A DNA stretch of 64,000 nucleotides, taken from positions 62,001 through 126,000 of the forward strand of contig NZ_SNWP01000010.1 in assembly GCF_004361915.1 (NCBI RefSeq). Direction: 5' to 3'. This document shows positions 33,482 to 42,083 of the stretch, in pieces. This DNA comes from Sediminibacterium goheungense. Lineage in GTDB: Bacteria; Bacteroidota; Bacteroidia; Chitinophagales; Chitinophagaceae. A program made the translations under genes and the position numbers. How positions within the stretch are numbered: position 1 is the first letter of the stretch; the number at the start of each line of letters is the position of its first letter. The notes below the pieces were generated by a model. The model was given only the letters and a program-made list of their open reading frames with translations. It did not search any database and was not told where the DNA came from.

Positions 33482-33536
33482 CCCCCTGCGTCTTTTCACA
33501 GTTGCAGCATCTAAATAGGTTTATTAATTTTAATAT

Positions 33537-34310
33537 ATGAAGCCTATTTTATTCTTCAGCATGGCTTTTTGCCTTCTTCTATGTACTAAGCTTATGGCAC
33601 AATCTGATCAGCTTACAAAGATCAGGGCCGTACAGGCTGTTAATATCTGGCCGGTTTCAATCAATGGCGAATCGAATGATACACTGGTTTATTTTTTTCG
33701 AAATGATACCGTTTTACTGAGAACCTCTCATACTTCCCGGCATATGTTTTACTCTGCCGATCAGGAGGAACCTGACAGCATGTTGGTAACCAACATTTAT
33801 CGCTATTTTCTTTATAAAAAAGGAGCAACAAAAGGACAATGGCTGGAAGATTACAAGATTTCACCAGATAAATTTAACGATACAGAACTGGTAGATTCAG
33901 TGCTGGCTAATAAACAAGGTTATTTTGCTACGCCTTTAGCAGAACTGATTCAACATGATAGCATACAATTAATCCATACTAAAACGATTGATCAGCAGAT
34001 AGAGAAAACATATATCTTCAATAAACACCGACATCTGAAAGGTGCAGATACATTGATTTTGGGATTTCATCCTGGCTTTAAACAGACTGAATTTCGTTTT
34101 TACAACTACCAACCTCCTGAAGAAAATATGGTATTGAATAGTGTTCGGATGATTATTCAATGTGATGAAGCCATACAAAAGAATATGCCCGAGTTCGCCC
34201 TCATGAAATTTCATCATTACCTGAGTGAAGTATCTCCCGCTATCATTGCAGAAGCGGAAAAATACTTTGCACTTTTTCGAAGCCTCAAGAGCACAGCTTC
34301 AGGGCAATGA
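33537..34310 (+). CDS. Exported protein of unknown function
   Basis: A 257-residue protein with a signal peptide (FSMAFCLLLCTKLMAQ). The mature part is polar with alternating beta-like segments (DTLVYFFRNDTVLLRTSHTS, LILGFHPGFKQTEFRFYNY) and a helical tail. No family recognised and no motif for catalysis. The stop codon is followed by family A repeat A3. Confidence 0.6.
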   Translation: MKPILFFSMAFCLLLCTKLMAQSDQLTKIRAVQAVNIWPVSINGESNDTLVYFFRNDTVLLRTSHTSRHMFYSADQEEPDSMLVTNIYRYFLYKKGATKGQWLEDYKISPDKFNDTELVDSVLANKQGYFATPLAELIQHDSIQLIHTKTIDQQIEKTYIFNKHRHLKGADTLILGFHPGFKQTEFRFYNYQPPEENMVLNSVRMIIQCDEAIQKNMPEFALMKFHHYLSEVSPAIIAEAEKYFALFRSLKSTASGQ

Positions 34311-34314
34311 GAAA

Positions 34315-34430
34315 AGGGAAGGGTGAATGGTCAATGGTGAATGGTGAATAAAGATGAATGAGTTGTCAGTAGATTAGCCTTCCGTACTCACTACTGACTA
34401 CTGACTACTGACTACTCACCGCTCACTCTT
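34315..34430. repeat. Family A inverted word repeat A3
   Basis: The left side (about 34321-34350) has GGTGAAT, GGTCAAT, GGTGAAT, GGTGAAT heptamers. The right side (about 34386-34427) has TACTCAC, TACTGAC (three in a row) and TACTCAC. It fills the convergent gap between the genes ending at 34310 and 34416. The minus-strand gene's last codons (SER) and stop TGA (34416-34418) lie in the word array. Confidence 0.65.
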
Positions 34431-35150
34431 CTTAGCTGGCTTTTCATTATAACACAGAAAGCTTTCATTCCTAAACCCTATCAAAGCGAAAATCTCGAAA
34501 ATAATTTTACAAAGAATGACTTTTACCTGTGAAAGAATCTCGGTTTTATCACCGGTAAGCGACAATGTAAGGCGGTTTCCACTTGCTGATAGCTGAAAGC
34601 CTAAGCTTTTCAGTATTGTTAATTGATCTTCATAAAATACCCACTTCTTAAGATGCTCATGAATGTCGGGCATGGTAATGTTCAGGGTATTCTTTGTATA
34701 GCTGAATTGCAAAATCAGGTTTTGTTGCTGACTGAGAACCAGCTTCAGGTTTTTGATTTCTTTTTTCAATAATCGTTCCAATGTTTCATCGAAAAAAGTT
34801 TGCGGAACCGATGAAGGCGTTTGTTCAATTGGCACCTGATGAAGTTTTCCCAGTTCTTCCTGCCCCTCTCTTACCCACCTTTCCAGTAAGTCTTTCATAT
34901 AAGGATCCGTTTCAGATTCGCGTTGTTTTTGAACCCGCTTCAATCGTCTTTGTAAAGAATCTTTCTGATCATACAATGGATCTTCTAAATTGTGTAGTTT
35001 TCGCAACCTTCTGTTTACCTCATACAAGGCTTCAGATTTATAATGAGCCATCAAGTATTCTTTTTCGCTGAGGTACACTTCTATATCTTTTTGAAGCTGC
35101 GCTTTTTCTTCTTCGTATATTGAAATTAAAAGTGAGAGCTGACTATCCAC
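34416..35150 (-). CDS. Coiled-coil protein of unknown function
   Basis: A 244-residue protein from a GTG at 35150 (VDSQLSLLISIYEEEKAQLQ). Long charged heptads (about 10-100, KSEALYEVNRRLRKLHNLE, LQRRLKRVQKQRE) predict coiled coil. Residues about 120-235 look like a compact mixed fold. An ATG at 35231 is in frame but lies 1 nt from a perfect -7 box, so it would be at or upstream of the transcription start; I prefer the GTG. No family recognised. C-terminus and stop come from family A repeat. Confidence 0.5.
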   Translation of the reverse strand: MDSQLSLLISIYEEEKAQLQKDIEVYLSEKEYLMAHYKSEALYEVNRRLRKLHNLEDPLYDQKDSLQRRLKRVQKQRESETDPYMKDLLERWVREGQEELGKLHQVPIEQTPSSVPQTFFDETLERLLKKEIKNLKLVLSQQQNLILQFSYTKNTLNITMPDIHEHLKKWVFYEDQLTILKSLGFQLSASGNRLTLSLTGDKTEILSQVKVILCKIIFEIFALIGFRNESFLCYNEKPAKKSER

Positions 35151-35232
35151 TATAGCATGTATTTGTATGGTTGTTGCGAGCCTCCACCTTGGCAAAATGA
35201 GTGGGACGAACAAAAAGCATCCTCCAACCATT

Positions 35233-35240
35233 CAAATATA
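35233..35240 (-). promoter_or_regulatory. -7 promoter box of the coiled-coil gene
   Basis: The minus strand reads TATATTTG, a perfect consensus. It is almost touching the in-frame ATG at 35231, which argues that translation begins further in, for example at the GTG at 35150. Confidence 0.5.
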
Positions 35241-35342
35241 ATAAAATATAAGCATGCATCAAAACCTATATTTATATTAAAATTGAGAGTCAGGAGTGAT
35301 CATATTGATTATATTAAAAAAGCTATCTCAAATAATAAAAAA

Positions 35343-35383
35343 CACTCACTACTCACTACTCACTACTGACTACTTACTACTCC
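35343..35383. repeat. Family A word repeat A4 (one clear arm)
   Basis: Five consecutive heptamers (ACTCACT, ACTCACT, ACTCACT, ACTGACT, ACTTACT) end 13 nt before the hydrolase stop codon at 35396. The opposite arm is poor (GAGAGTCAGGAGTGATC, about 35284-35300). The rest of the gap 35241-35342 is AT-rich with no gene. Confidence 0.5.
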
Positions 35384-35395
35384 CCCTCTCTTTCC

Positions 35396-36307
35396 TCATT
35401 TCAACAAACTTCTCAGCAATGGAAAAAAAACCGTTGGTCTTTCAACCCAGGGAAAATGGCCACTCCGTTCTATATAGGTTATTTTTGAATCAGCAAGGCG
35501 AAGGTTCATGATTTCCTGTGTACCATCATTAAGAAAGTCCTGTCTTCCCTGAATAATATTTACCTTTTTTTGTAAGGCGTATGCTTTTGTTGCGATATCC
35601 CATTTCCAGAAACCCGGTTGATCGAAATACGCATTGAAAAAATCATTGCTGAAAAAAATAGTTTTCTCAAGTACTGGTATAGAAGAAAGGAAAGAGGTGA
35701 TTTTCTTTTTGTCGAAAAAATAAGATTTGAGGAAGATAGCCTGCATCTTAAATTCTTTATCAACCGCATTCAGACTTGTATCAGCCCCGATATTACCCAC
35801 TGTGGTCATATCCTGATCGGTAAGCCGCATCATGGCATTATCATTCGAATAACGCTGGAAACGATTATCGGTACCAATGCTTGATACCAGAATGATTTGG
35901 CGAACATGTTGGGGGTATTGAATGGCATAACTCAATCCAAAATGGGTACCATAACTATGCCCTATTACCGTCCAACTACCGATGCCTAATTTTTGCCGTA
36001 CCTTTTCTATATCAGCAACTACTTTATCAGGATTTACCCAACCTGTATCAGGTTTACGGTACTGAGATCGGCCCGTTCCTTCATAATCAATGAGAATGCA
36101 CTGATAGCCAGGCAAAGAATCGGCTATAGCCCGCATATAATAACTTGAAAATCCGGGACCACCCTGTAAAAGTACCAACGGTGCTCCTGTTCCTTTGGTA
36201 TAGAAATGGAGATACCCACTTTTAAGAGGTATAGAATCATGTTTGTACTGTGCAGACAGTTTAAAAAAGAGAAAAATGAACGTACTCAGGGTTACTAATT
36301 TGCGCAT
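35396..36307 (-). CDS. Exported alpha/beta hydrolase, proline iminopeptidase-like
   Basis: A 303-residue protein with a signal peptide (about 1-19, FFKLSAQ). The oxyanion motif VLLQGGPGFSSYYM (HGGPG-like), LIDYEGTGRSQYRKP, the nucleophile elbow VIGHSYGTHFGLSYA and a final His in IERSGHFPWVERP follow the proline-iminopeptidase order. The cap domain is of ordinary size. It may release N-terminal proline from peptides in the periplasm, but other ester substrates are possible. Confidence 0.82.
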   Translation of the reverse strand: MRKLVTLSTFIFLFFKLSAQYKHDSIPLKSGYLHFYTKGTGAPLVLLQGGPGFSSYYMRAIADSLPGYQCILIDYEGTGRSQYRKPDTGWVNPDKVVADIEKVRQKLGIGSWTVIGHSYGTHFGLSYAIQYPQHVRQIILVSSIGTDNRFQRYSNDNAMMRLTDQDMTTVGNIGADTSLNAVDKEFKMQAIFLKSYFFDKKKITSFLSSIPVLEKTIFFSNDFFNAYFDQPGFWKWDIATKAYALQKKVNIIQGRQDFLNDGTQEIMNLRLADSKITYIERSGHFPWVERPTVFFPLLRSLLK

Positions 36308-36524
36308 GATATATAGATAATTTATTTTAAATATAGGAAGGAATGAAGAGTCTAGCAGATATTGTTTAGTTCATGTAGAAAAGACAGGCAGCTAATCTTA
36401 ATTCCTGTTTTGCTTATACCATGCATTTGTGAGCCATTTAAATTCTTTCGAGGATTTTTAAAAACTTCGAGGGTATGTTTTTGAGATATAAGCTTTGTGA
36501 GCCTTTTGCTCATCAGTCATTCAA

Positions 36525-36573
36525 ATTCCTGTTTCTTATTCCTTATTTCGTGTTCCTTATTCCATATTTCCTA
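36525..36573. repeat. Family B word repeat upstream of pruA
   Basis: Words TTCTTATTC, CTTATTTC, TTCCTTATT, CCATATTTCC form a degenerate heptamer array ending 26 nt before the pruA ATG. A weak opposite arm (ATATAGGAAGGAATGAAG) lies near 36333-36350. The 291-bp divergent gap (36308-36598) also holds a direct repeat of TTTGTGAGCC (about 36428 and 36493) and TTCGAGG (twice). No gene is visible in it. Confidence 0.45.
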
Positions 36574-36598
36574 CCTTGCAGCTTCAAAATTTAGAAAC

Positions 36599-38230
36599 AT
36601 GAGCTTTGGTACTTTTTCCTATCCCATTCCGGCCAATGAGCCTGTTAACAGTTATGCACCCGGCACACCTGAAAAAGCTGCTTTAAAAAAAGCCCTTGCC
36701 GACCTGAAAAAGAAAGAAATCGATATCCCCATGTATATCGGTGGCAAGGCCGTTAAAACGGGTAATAAAGTGGCGATCCATCCGCCACACGAGATTAAAC
36801 ATACCCTTGGCTATTTTCATGCGGGTGAAGAGAAACACGTGAATCAGGCTATCGATGCAGCTTTAAAAGCCAAAGATGCCTGGACTGCTATGAGTTGGGA
36901 AAACAGGGCGCATATTTTCCTGAAAGCTGCCGACCTGCTGGCTACCAAGTATCGCTATACTATGAATGCAAGTACCATGCTCGGACAAAGCAAGAATGCT
37001 TATCAGTCTGAGATTGACAGTACCTGTGAGTTGATTGACTTTTTACGTTTCAATGTGCACTTTTTAAGTGAGATCTATAAACAACAGCCTGTATCGGCCC
37101 CAGGTATGCACAACCGTATGGAATGGCGTGCGCTTGAAGGATTTGTACTGGCGGTTACACCTTTTAACTTCACCGCTATCGGTGGTAACCTCCCTACCTC
37201 GGCTGCCATGTGCGGTAACGTAGTAGTTTGGAAGCCTGCCAATACGCAGATTTATTCTGCACAACTGTTTATGCGTATCCTGAAGGAAGCAGGATTGCCT
37301 GATGGTGTCATCAACCTGATTTATGTTGACGGACCTACTATTGGTAAAGTTTGTTTCAATCACCCTGAATTTGCCGGTGTACACTTCACAGGCTCTACCG
37401 GTGTGTTTAACAATATGTGGAAAGTAATCGGTGAGAATATTGCTAAATACCGCTCTTACCCCCGCATTGTTGGTGAAACCGGTGGTAAAGATTTTGTGAT
37501 TGCACACTCCAGTGCCAATGTGGATGCAGTGGTTACTGCACTTGCCCGTGGCGCTTTTGAGTACCAGGGACAGAAATGTTCAGCTGCTTCACGTGCTTAT
37601 CTGCCCGATAATATCGCGGCGGAAGTAAAACAGAAATTAGTAGCTACGCTGAAGACCATGAAAATGGGTACGGTTGAAGATTTCAGTAATTTCATCAATG
37701 CAGTTATTGACGAGAAAGCTTTTAACAGCATCACCAAATATATCGACGGTGCTAAAAAAGATAAGAAAGCGAAAATCATTGCCGGCGGTAACTACAGTAA
37801 AAAAGAAGGCTACTTCATTGAACCTACTGTTATTGAAACCACTGACCCGAAATACAGAACCATGTGCGAAGAAATCTTCGGCCCGGTATTGACCATTTAC
37901 ACATATAAAGCTGCCGATTTCGAAAAAACACTGGACCTTGTTAACAACACTTCTGCCTACGCTTTAACAGGTGCTGTACTGTCGCAAGACAGGGCTGCCG
38001 TTGAACTGGCTACCAATAAACTGCGTAATGCTGCTGGTAATTTCTACATCAACGATAAACCAACCGGTGCTGTTGTGGGTCAACAACCTTTTGGTGGTGC
38101 AAGAGCTTCCGGCACCAATGATAAAGCCGGCAGCATGCTCAACCTGTTCCGTTGGTTAAGTGCCCGTACCATAAAAGAAACCTATAACCCACCAGTTGAT
38201 TACAGGTATCCGTTTATGAATGAAGCGTAG
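36599..38230 (+). CDS. pruA: L-glutamate gamma-semialdehyde dehydrogenase (P5C dehydrogenase)
   Basis: A 543-residue NAD-dependent aldehyde dehydrogenase that finishes proline breakdown to glutamate. Substrate-side TPFNFTAIGGNLPTSAAMCG, FTGSTGVFNNMW, the general base in VGETGGKDF and the catalytic cysteine in YQGQKCSAASRA (about Cys327) match the long P5CDH/ALDH4 type. The start ATG at 36599 (MSFGTFSYPIPANEPV) is right; the open frame back to 36497 merely translates a family B repeat. Proline dehydrogenase is not in the window. Confidence 0.95.
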   Translation: MSFGTFSYPIPANEPVNSYAPGTPEKAALKKALADLKKKEIDIPMYIGGKAVKTGNKVAIHPPHEIKHTLGYFHAGEEKHVNQAIDAALKAKDAWTAMSWENRAHIFLKAADLLATKYRYTMNASTMLGQSKNAYQSEIDSTCELIDFLRFNVHFLSEIYKQQPVSAPGMHNRMEWRALEGFVLAVTPFNFTAIGGNLPTSAAMCGNVVVWKPANTQIYSAQLFMRILKEAGLPDGVINLIYVDGPTIGKVCFNHPEFAGVHFTGSTGVFNNMWKVIGENIAKYRSYPRIVGETGGKDFVIAHSSANVDAVVTALARGAFEYQGQKCSAASRAYLPDNIAAEVKQKLVATLKTMKMGTVEDFSNFINAVIDEKAFNSITKYIDGAKKDKKAKIIAGGNYSKKEGYFIEPTVIETTDPKYRTMCEEIFGPVLTIYTYKAADFEKTLDLVNNTSAYALTGAVLSQDRAAVELATNKLRNAAGNFYINDKPTGAVVGQQPFGGARASGTNDKAGSMLNLFRWLSARTIKETYNPPVDYRYPFMNEA

Positions 38231-38489
38231 ATAATAAGGAATAAGAAATAAGGAATATGAAATGGAGAAGTTAGCGCCTTTGTTTTTGTTTAGATTTCTG
38301 TGCTAATTTTCACATCGATTATAAAAACGCTAAATGAAAAAAGCCTCCATAAGGAGGCTTTTTTTTCATGCACATGAGAAATAAAAATCAAAATAAACAC
38401 ATCCTCTGATTACTAATTCCTACCCATACTTTCTTCTTTCATATTTCTTATTTCATATTCCTTATTTCTTATTTCTTATCCTTATTTTA
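38231..38489. repeat. Family B inverted word repeat B3 around a terminator
   Basis: The left arm (38231-38265) reads AATAAGG, AATAAGA, AATAAGG, AATATGA, starting at the pruA stop. The right arm (about 38431-38489) is the same words inverted and includes the TAA stop of the fasciclin gene (38487-38489). Between them sits a classical terminator (38337-38366). It is the clearest case of word arms wrapped around a terminator core in a convergent gap. Confidence 0.7.
38337..38366. terminator. Bidirectional terminator between pruA and the fasciclin gene
   Basis: AAAAAAGCCTCC-ATAA-GGAGGCTTTTTT, a perfect 12-bp stem with A/T tracts on both sides, about midway between the two convergent stop codons. 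Confidence 0.9.
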
Positions 38490-38999
38490 CTTCGGTAAAA
38501 CAACGCCATCAATTACATGGATCACGCCATTGCCAGCTTTCAGATCGGTAGCTGTAACGGTTGCAACACCACCATTTTCATCTGTCAGAATTACTTTACC
38601 ATCCTTGAGTGAAGCAGTTAATGAACCACCGCTAACTGTTTTTACAACGGCTTTACCTTTACCATCTTTGATAGCTTTGATGACAGCAGCAGCATCCAGA
38701 TTTCCGGCTACAACATGGTAAGTCAGTACTTTGGCTAACTGAGCTTTGTTTTCTGGTTTCAATAAATTATCAACAGTACCAGCAGGTAATTTAGCAAAAG
38801 CGTCATTTACCGGAGCAAACACTGTGAATGGACCAGCACCTTGTAGAGTTTCTACCAGTCCGGCAGCTTTAACAGCAGCAACCAGTGTAGTGTGTGCTTT
38901 AGAACCTACTGCTATGTCTACAACAGTTTTCTGAGCAGATACGGTTACAAATGCACCCATTAATAGTGCGAAGGCAAAAGAGAAAAATTTCATTTTCAT
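38487..38999 (-). CDS. Exported fasciclin (FAS1) domain protein
   Basis: A 170-residue protein. A signal peptide (about 1-22, FVTVSAQ) is followed by one FAS1 domain with both hallmark segments, FTVFAPVNDAFAKLPAGTVD and the C-terminal GVIHVIDGVVLPK, and the YH box LTYHVVAGNLDAA. FAS1 domains mediate adhesion or matrix binding. The stop codon sits at the edge of a family B repeat. The upstream gap 39000-39211 contains a T-rich tract and the promoter of the next gene only. Confidence 0.9.
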   Translation of the reverse strand: MKMKFFSFAFALLMGAFVTVSAQKTVVDIAVGSKAHTTLVAAVKAAGLVETLQGAGPFTVFAPVNDAFAKLPAGTVDNLLKPENKAQLAKVLTYHVVAGNLDAAAVIKAIKDGKGKAVVKTVSGGSLTASLKDGKVILTDENGGVATVTATDLKAGNGVIHVIDGVVLPK

Positions 39000-39178
39000 T
39001 TTTATAGGTTTTGTTTCTTGGGTATTACTACAGGCAGTAACATGAAAGAGTTCAATCCTTTTTTTCTTTTTTATTTTTTTAACAGCATCGTTTAACAGAT
39101 ATGATCATAAAAGTTTAATCCTTTCAACACAAATAAAATCTGCCTATAAACCTGTGGATCGGAGAACCAATCAATTTT

Positions 39179-39186
39179 TACATTTG
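39179..39186 (+). promoter_or_regulatory. -7 promoter box
   Basis: TACATTTG, a perfect TAnnTTTG, 25 nt before the ATG at 39212. Confidence 0.55.
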
Positions 39187-39211
39187 TTATGAATAAAAAG
39201 TAGTTTTCAAT

Positions 39212-39682
39212 ATGGCAAACCCGAATATTGAGCTGATAGCAGCGCTGAGAACCACCGCTACCCGTTTAAAAAATGGAGCACCCTATGCCTGGGGTAACCA
39301 TGGTGCCTGCAACTGCGGCAATCTCTTGCAGGTAATAACAGATTTATCAAAAGAAGAAATACTTACGTATGCCCATTCGGGCATCGGTGAATGGACAGAA
39401 CTGGCGGAAGACTATTGTGGTGTTACCAATGCACCCGTTAGTCTTTTACTAAAAAAGTTACAGGATGCGGGGCTAACCCCTACCGATATTCACCACCTCG
39501 AATACCTCGACGACCGGCAGGTACTCAATGCCCTTCCCGGTGGCTTTCGCTGGCTCAAACGCAACCAGCGTGAAGACGTTATTCTCTATTTTGAAACCTT
39601 TGCCCTATTACTGGAAGATCAGTTGATTGAATCGGTACCGCTACCAAAAATGGATTTTGAGATCGAGGAAATGGTTATTTGA
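39212..39682 (+). CDS. Conserved-looking protein of unknown function
   Basis: A 156-residue soluble protein. Cysteines cluster in HGACNCGN (about 31-38) and DYCG (about 70), possibly a metal site. The rest is helical (LLKKLQDAGLTPTDIHHLEY, DVILYFETFALLLEDQL). No signal peptide and no known domain recognised. A good -7 box precedes it. Its TGA stop merges into a family C repeat (TGAGTCCGGAAG). Confidence 0.55.
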   Translation: MANPNIELIAALRTTATRLKNGAPYAWGNHGACNCGNLLQVITDLSKEEILTYAHSGIGEWTELAEDYCGVTNAPVSLLLKKLQDAGLTPTDIHHLEYLDDRQVLNALPGGFRWLKRNQREDVILYFETFALLLEDQLIESVPLPKMDFEIEEMVI

Positions 39683-39796
39683 GTCCGGAAGACCAAAAGT
39701 CGGAAAGACCGGGTACAATTTTGTGCCCCGCCATTTCGCCCCACTTCCTCATTTCATATTCCATATTTCTTATTCCTTATTTCTTATTCCCCTCCG
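39681..39796. repeat. Family C arm followed by family B arm upstream of pdhA
   Basis: A family C array (GAGTCCGGAAGACC, AAGTCGGAAAGACC; 39681-39711) starts within the stop codon of the preceding gene. A family B array (CATTTCATATTCC, ATATTTCTTATTCC, TTATTTCTTATTCC; about 39748-39791) follows. The two arms are from different families, so this composite cannot fold on itself like the others. Confidence 0.5.
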
Positions 39797-39828
39797 GGGC
39801 TGCTCATTCATTTTTGCCACATAACCCC

Positions 39829-39836
39829 TATATTTG
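39829..39836 (+). promoter_or_regulatory. -7 promoter box of pdhA
   Basis: TATATTTG, a perfect consensus, 19 nt before the GTG start at 39856; no clear -33 box at the normal distance. Confidence 0.55.
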
Positions 39837-39855
39837 CTCCTCAAAATTTGACCAA

Positions 39856-40851
39856 GTGCCAACCAAATTTTCTAAAGAAACTTATCTATACTGGTATGAG
39901 CTGATGCAGCTTATCCGTCAGTTTGAACTGAAAGCCGAGGAAATGTATAAAATGGCGGGTAAGATCCGTGGTTTTTTCCATGCCTATGTAGGCCAGGAAG
40001 CCATTGCTGCAGGCTGTATGACTGCTACCCAGCAGGATGACCCCTTTATTACTGCCTACCGCGACCATGGTCTGGCCCTGGCAAAAGGCGTTAGTGCCAA
40101 TGCCTGTATGGCTGAACTGTATGGTAAAGCAACCGGTTGTGCGAAAGGAAAAGGTGGTAGTATGCACTTTTTCAGTGTGGAACACAAATTCTTTGGTGGT
40201 CACGGTATTGTAGGTGCCCAGATTGGTACCGGTGCAGGACTGGCTTTTGCCGAGAAATACAGGGGTTCACAGAATGTGGTACTCTGCTATTTTGGTGATG
40301 GTGCTGCCAGACAAGGTATGCTCCATGAAACCTTTAACCTGGCTATGACCTGGAAACTACCAGTCATTTTCATCTGCGAGAATAATAACTACGCCATGGG
40401 TACTTCTATTGAACGTACCAGTAACGTAACCGATATCTATAAACTGGCAGATGCGTACGATATGCCCGCTGATAAAATCGATGGTATGTCGGCTGAAGCT
40501 GTACACGAAGGCGTAGCAAGAGCCGTAAAAAGAGCGAGACAGGGCGATGGGCCTACCCTGCTTGAAATGAAAACCTACCGATATAAAGGTCACTCGATTT
40601 CTGATCCCCAGAAATACCGTACCAAGGAAGAGGTGGATGAATACAAAGAACAGGATCCGCTCACACAGGTGCGTAAAACCATTCTGGACAATGGTTTTGC
40701 TACAGAAGAGTTCCTGAATGCCATTGATACCCGTATTGATGCCGTGGTGGAAGAAAGCGTTCGCTTTGCAGAAGAAAGCCCATGGCCCGATGACAGCGAA
40801 GTATTAAAGGATGTGTATATCGATCAGAACTATCCATTTATTGTAGATTAA
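39856..40851 (+). CDS. pdhA: Pyruvate dehydrogenase E1 component, alpha subunit
   Basis: A 331-residue thiamine-diphosphate enzyme subunit. GGSMHFFS, GHGIVGAQIGTGAGLAFA and the TPP/Mg motif YFGDGAARQGMLHETFNLA ... ENNNYAMGTSIERTS are intact; the phosphorylation-loop region KTYRYKGHSISDPQKYRT is also conserved. The GTG at 39856 (VPTKFSKETYLYWYELM) is the best start: it follows the promoter box, and the longer open frame back to 39679 translates repeats. It decarboxylates pyruvate with an E1 beta partner that is not in the window. Confidence 0.93.
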   Translation: MPTKFSKETYLYWYELMQLIRQFELKAEEMYKMAGKIRGFFHAYVGQEAIAAGCMTATQQDDPFITAYRDHGLALAKGVSANACMAELYGKATGCAKGKGGSMHFFSVEHKFFGGHGIVGAQIGTGAGLAFAEKYRGSQNVVLCYFGDGAARQGMLHETFNLAMTWKLPVIFICENNNYAMGTSIERTSNVTDIYKLADAYDMPADKIDGMSAEAVHEGVARAVKRARQGDGPTLLEMKTYRYKGHSISDPQKYRTKEEVDEYKEQDPLTQVRKTILDNGFATEEFLNAIDTRIDAVVEESVRFAEESPWPDDSEVLKDVYIDQNYPFIVD

Positions 40852-40890
40852 TTTTCAACCAACACATAATAACCCGAATAATTTTCTCCC

Positions 40891-41580
40891 ATGAGTGATA
40901 AGCACGAAGTGACGCAAGAACATCAGCCCCTGGCAAAAGCGCAGGGTTTCTGGCAACAATACCAAAAAATAATTATCGGCGCTGTTGCCGTTGTAGTAAT
41001 AGGTATTGCCGGCTGGTTTGGTTATAACGAATACATCGTTAAGCCAAAGGAAGAAAAAGCGGCTGAAGCTTTATTCAAAGCAGAAGAGTATTTCCGTATG
41101 GACTCTTCTAACCTGGCACTGAATGGTGATGGTCAGACCCGCGGTGCACTATACGTTATTAAAAATTTCAGTGGTACCAAAGCTGCCAACCTTGCACATT
41201 TTTATGCAGGTGTAAGCTACCTGAAACTGGGCGACTTCAATAACGCCGTTAAGTACCTGAAAGATTTCTCAACCGATGCAAAACAGATTCAACTGTTGGC
41301 CTATGGTGCATTGGGCGATGCTTGTGCTGAGCAGAACAAAACCGATGATGCGATCAGCTACTATAAAAAAGCGGGCAGCACCTTTGATAAAGACGATAAT
41401 AACTCTGCTGAATACCTTTTCCGTGCAGCACTCCTGCTCGAAACAAAAGGTAAGAATGATGAAGCATTGGCGCTATACAAGGAGATCAAAGAAAAATTCC
41501 CTAAAACCGATAAAGGTTTTCAGGCCGACAGATATATCTATCGTTTAAGCATTGAAAAAAACGACCTGGGAGCTAACTAA
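40891..41580 (+). CDS. Membrane-anchored TPR protein
   Basis: A 229-residue protein. One N-terminal transmembrane helix (about 28-48, IIIGAVAVVVIGIAGWFGY) precedes a periplasmic-type TPR part (AHFYAGVSYLKLGDFNNAVK, LAYGALGDACAEQNKTDDAI, YLFRAALLLETKGKNDEALA). The layout resembles YfgM-like proteins, but here in an operon with pdhA and ribH. Its stop overlaps the ribH ATG by one base (TAATG), indicating translational coupling. Confidence 0.82.
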   Translation: MSDKHEVTQEHQPLAKAQGFWQQYQKIIIGAVAVVVIGIAGWFGYNEYIVKPKEEKAAEALFKAEEYFRMDSSNLALNGDGQTRGALYVIKNFSGTKAANLAHFYAGVSYLKLGDFNNAVKYLKDFSTDAKQIQLLAYGALGDACAEQNKTDDAISYYKKAGSTFDKDDNNSAEYLFRAALLLETKGKNDEALALYKEIKEKFPKTDKGFQADRYIYRLSIEKNDLGAN

Positions 41581-42071
41581 TGGCAACAAAAGGAAATACC
41601 TCAGTAAACAAAGGCATCCCTACCCTAAAGGATGCCTTTGTTGTTATCGTTAAAACCGAATGGAACGCGTATATCATCAATAAGCTGGAAGCTGGGGTGA
41701 AGAAAGTGTGCAAGACACAGGGGGTCAAGGTTACCAGCATTGTGGTACCCGGGGCGGTTGAAATTCCATTTGCGGTAAAGAACCATTATGCTTACAGCAA
41801 ACAATTACCCGATGCCTATATAACACTGGGCACTGTGATTCGGGGCGACACCCCGCATTTTGATTATGTGTGTAAATCTGTAACCGATGGTGTACTGCAA
41901 CTGAACCTTAGCCTCGATGTACCTGTTATCTTTGGAGTATTAACAGTTGACAATGAACAGCAGGCTATAGAAAGAGTGGGTGGCAAACATGGACATAAAG
42001 GAGAGGAAGCTGCTATTACAGCTATTAAAATGATTGCATTGAACCGTAAATTGATGAATCAAAAGTCCTGA
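41580..42071 (+). CDS. ribH: 6,7-dimethyl-8-ribityllumazine synthase
   Basis: A 163-residue lumazine synthase, the penultimate step of riboflavin synthesis. Motifs are VVPGAVEIPFAVK, LGTVIRGDTPHFDYVCKSV (with the catalytic His) and PVIFGVLTVDNEQQAIERVG, GKHGHKGEEAA. It begins at the overlapping TAATG of the TPR gene. Other rib genes are absent. Confidence 0.96.
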   Translation: MATKGNTSVNKGIPTLKDAFVVIVKTEWNAYIINKLEAGVKKVCKTQGVKVTSIVVPGAVEIPFAVKNHYAYSKQLPDAYITLGTVIRGDTPHFDYVCKSVTDGVLQLNLSLDVPVIFGVLTVDNEQQAIERVGGKHGHKGEEAAITAIKMIALNRKLMNQKS

Positions 42072-42083
42072 CATTCAACTCAC

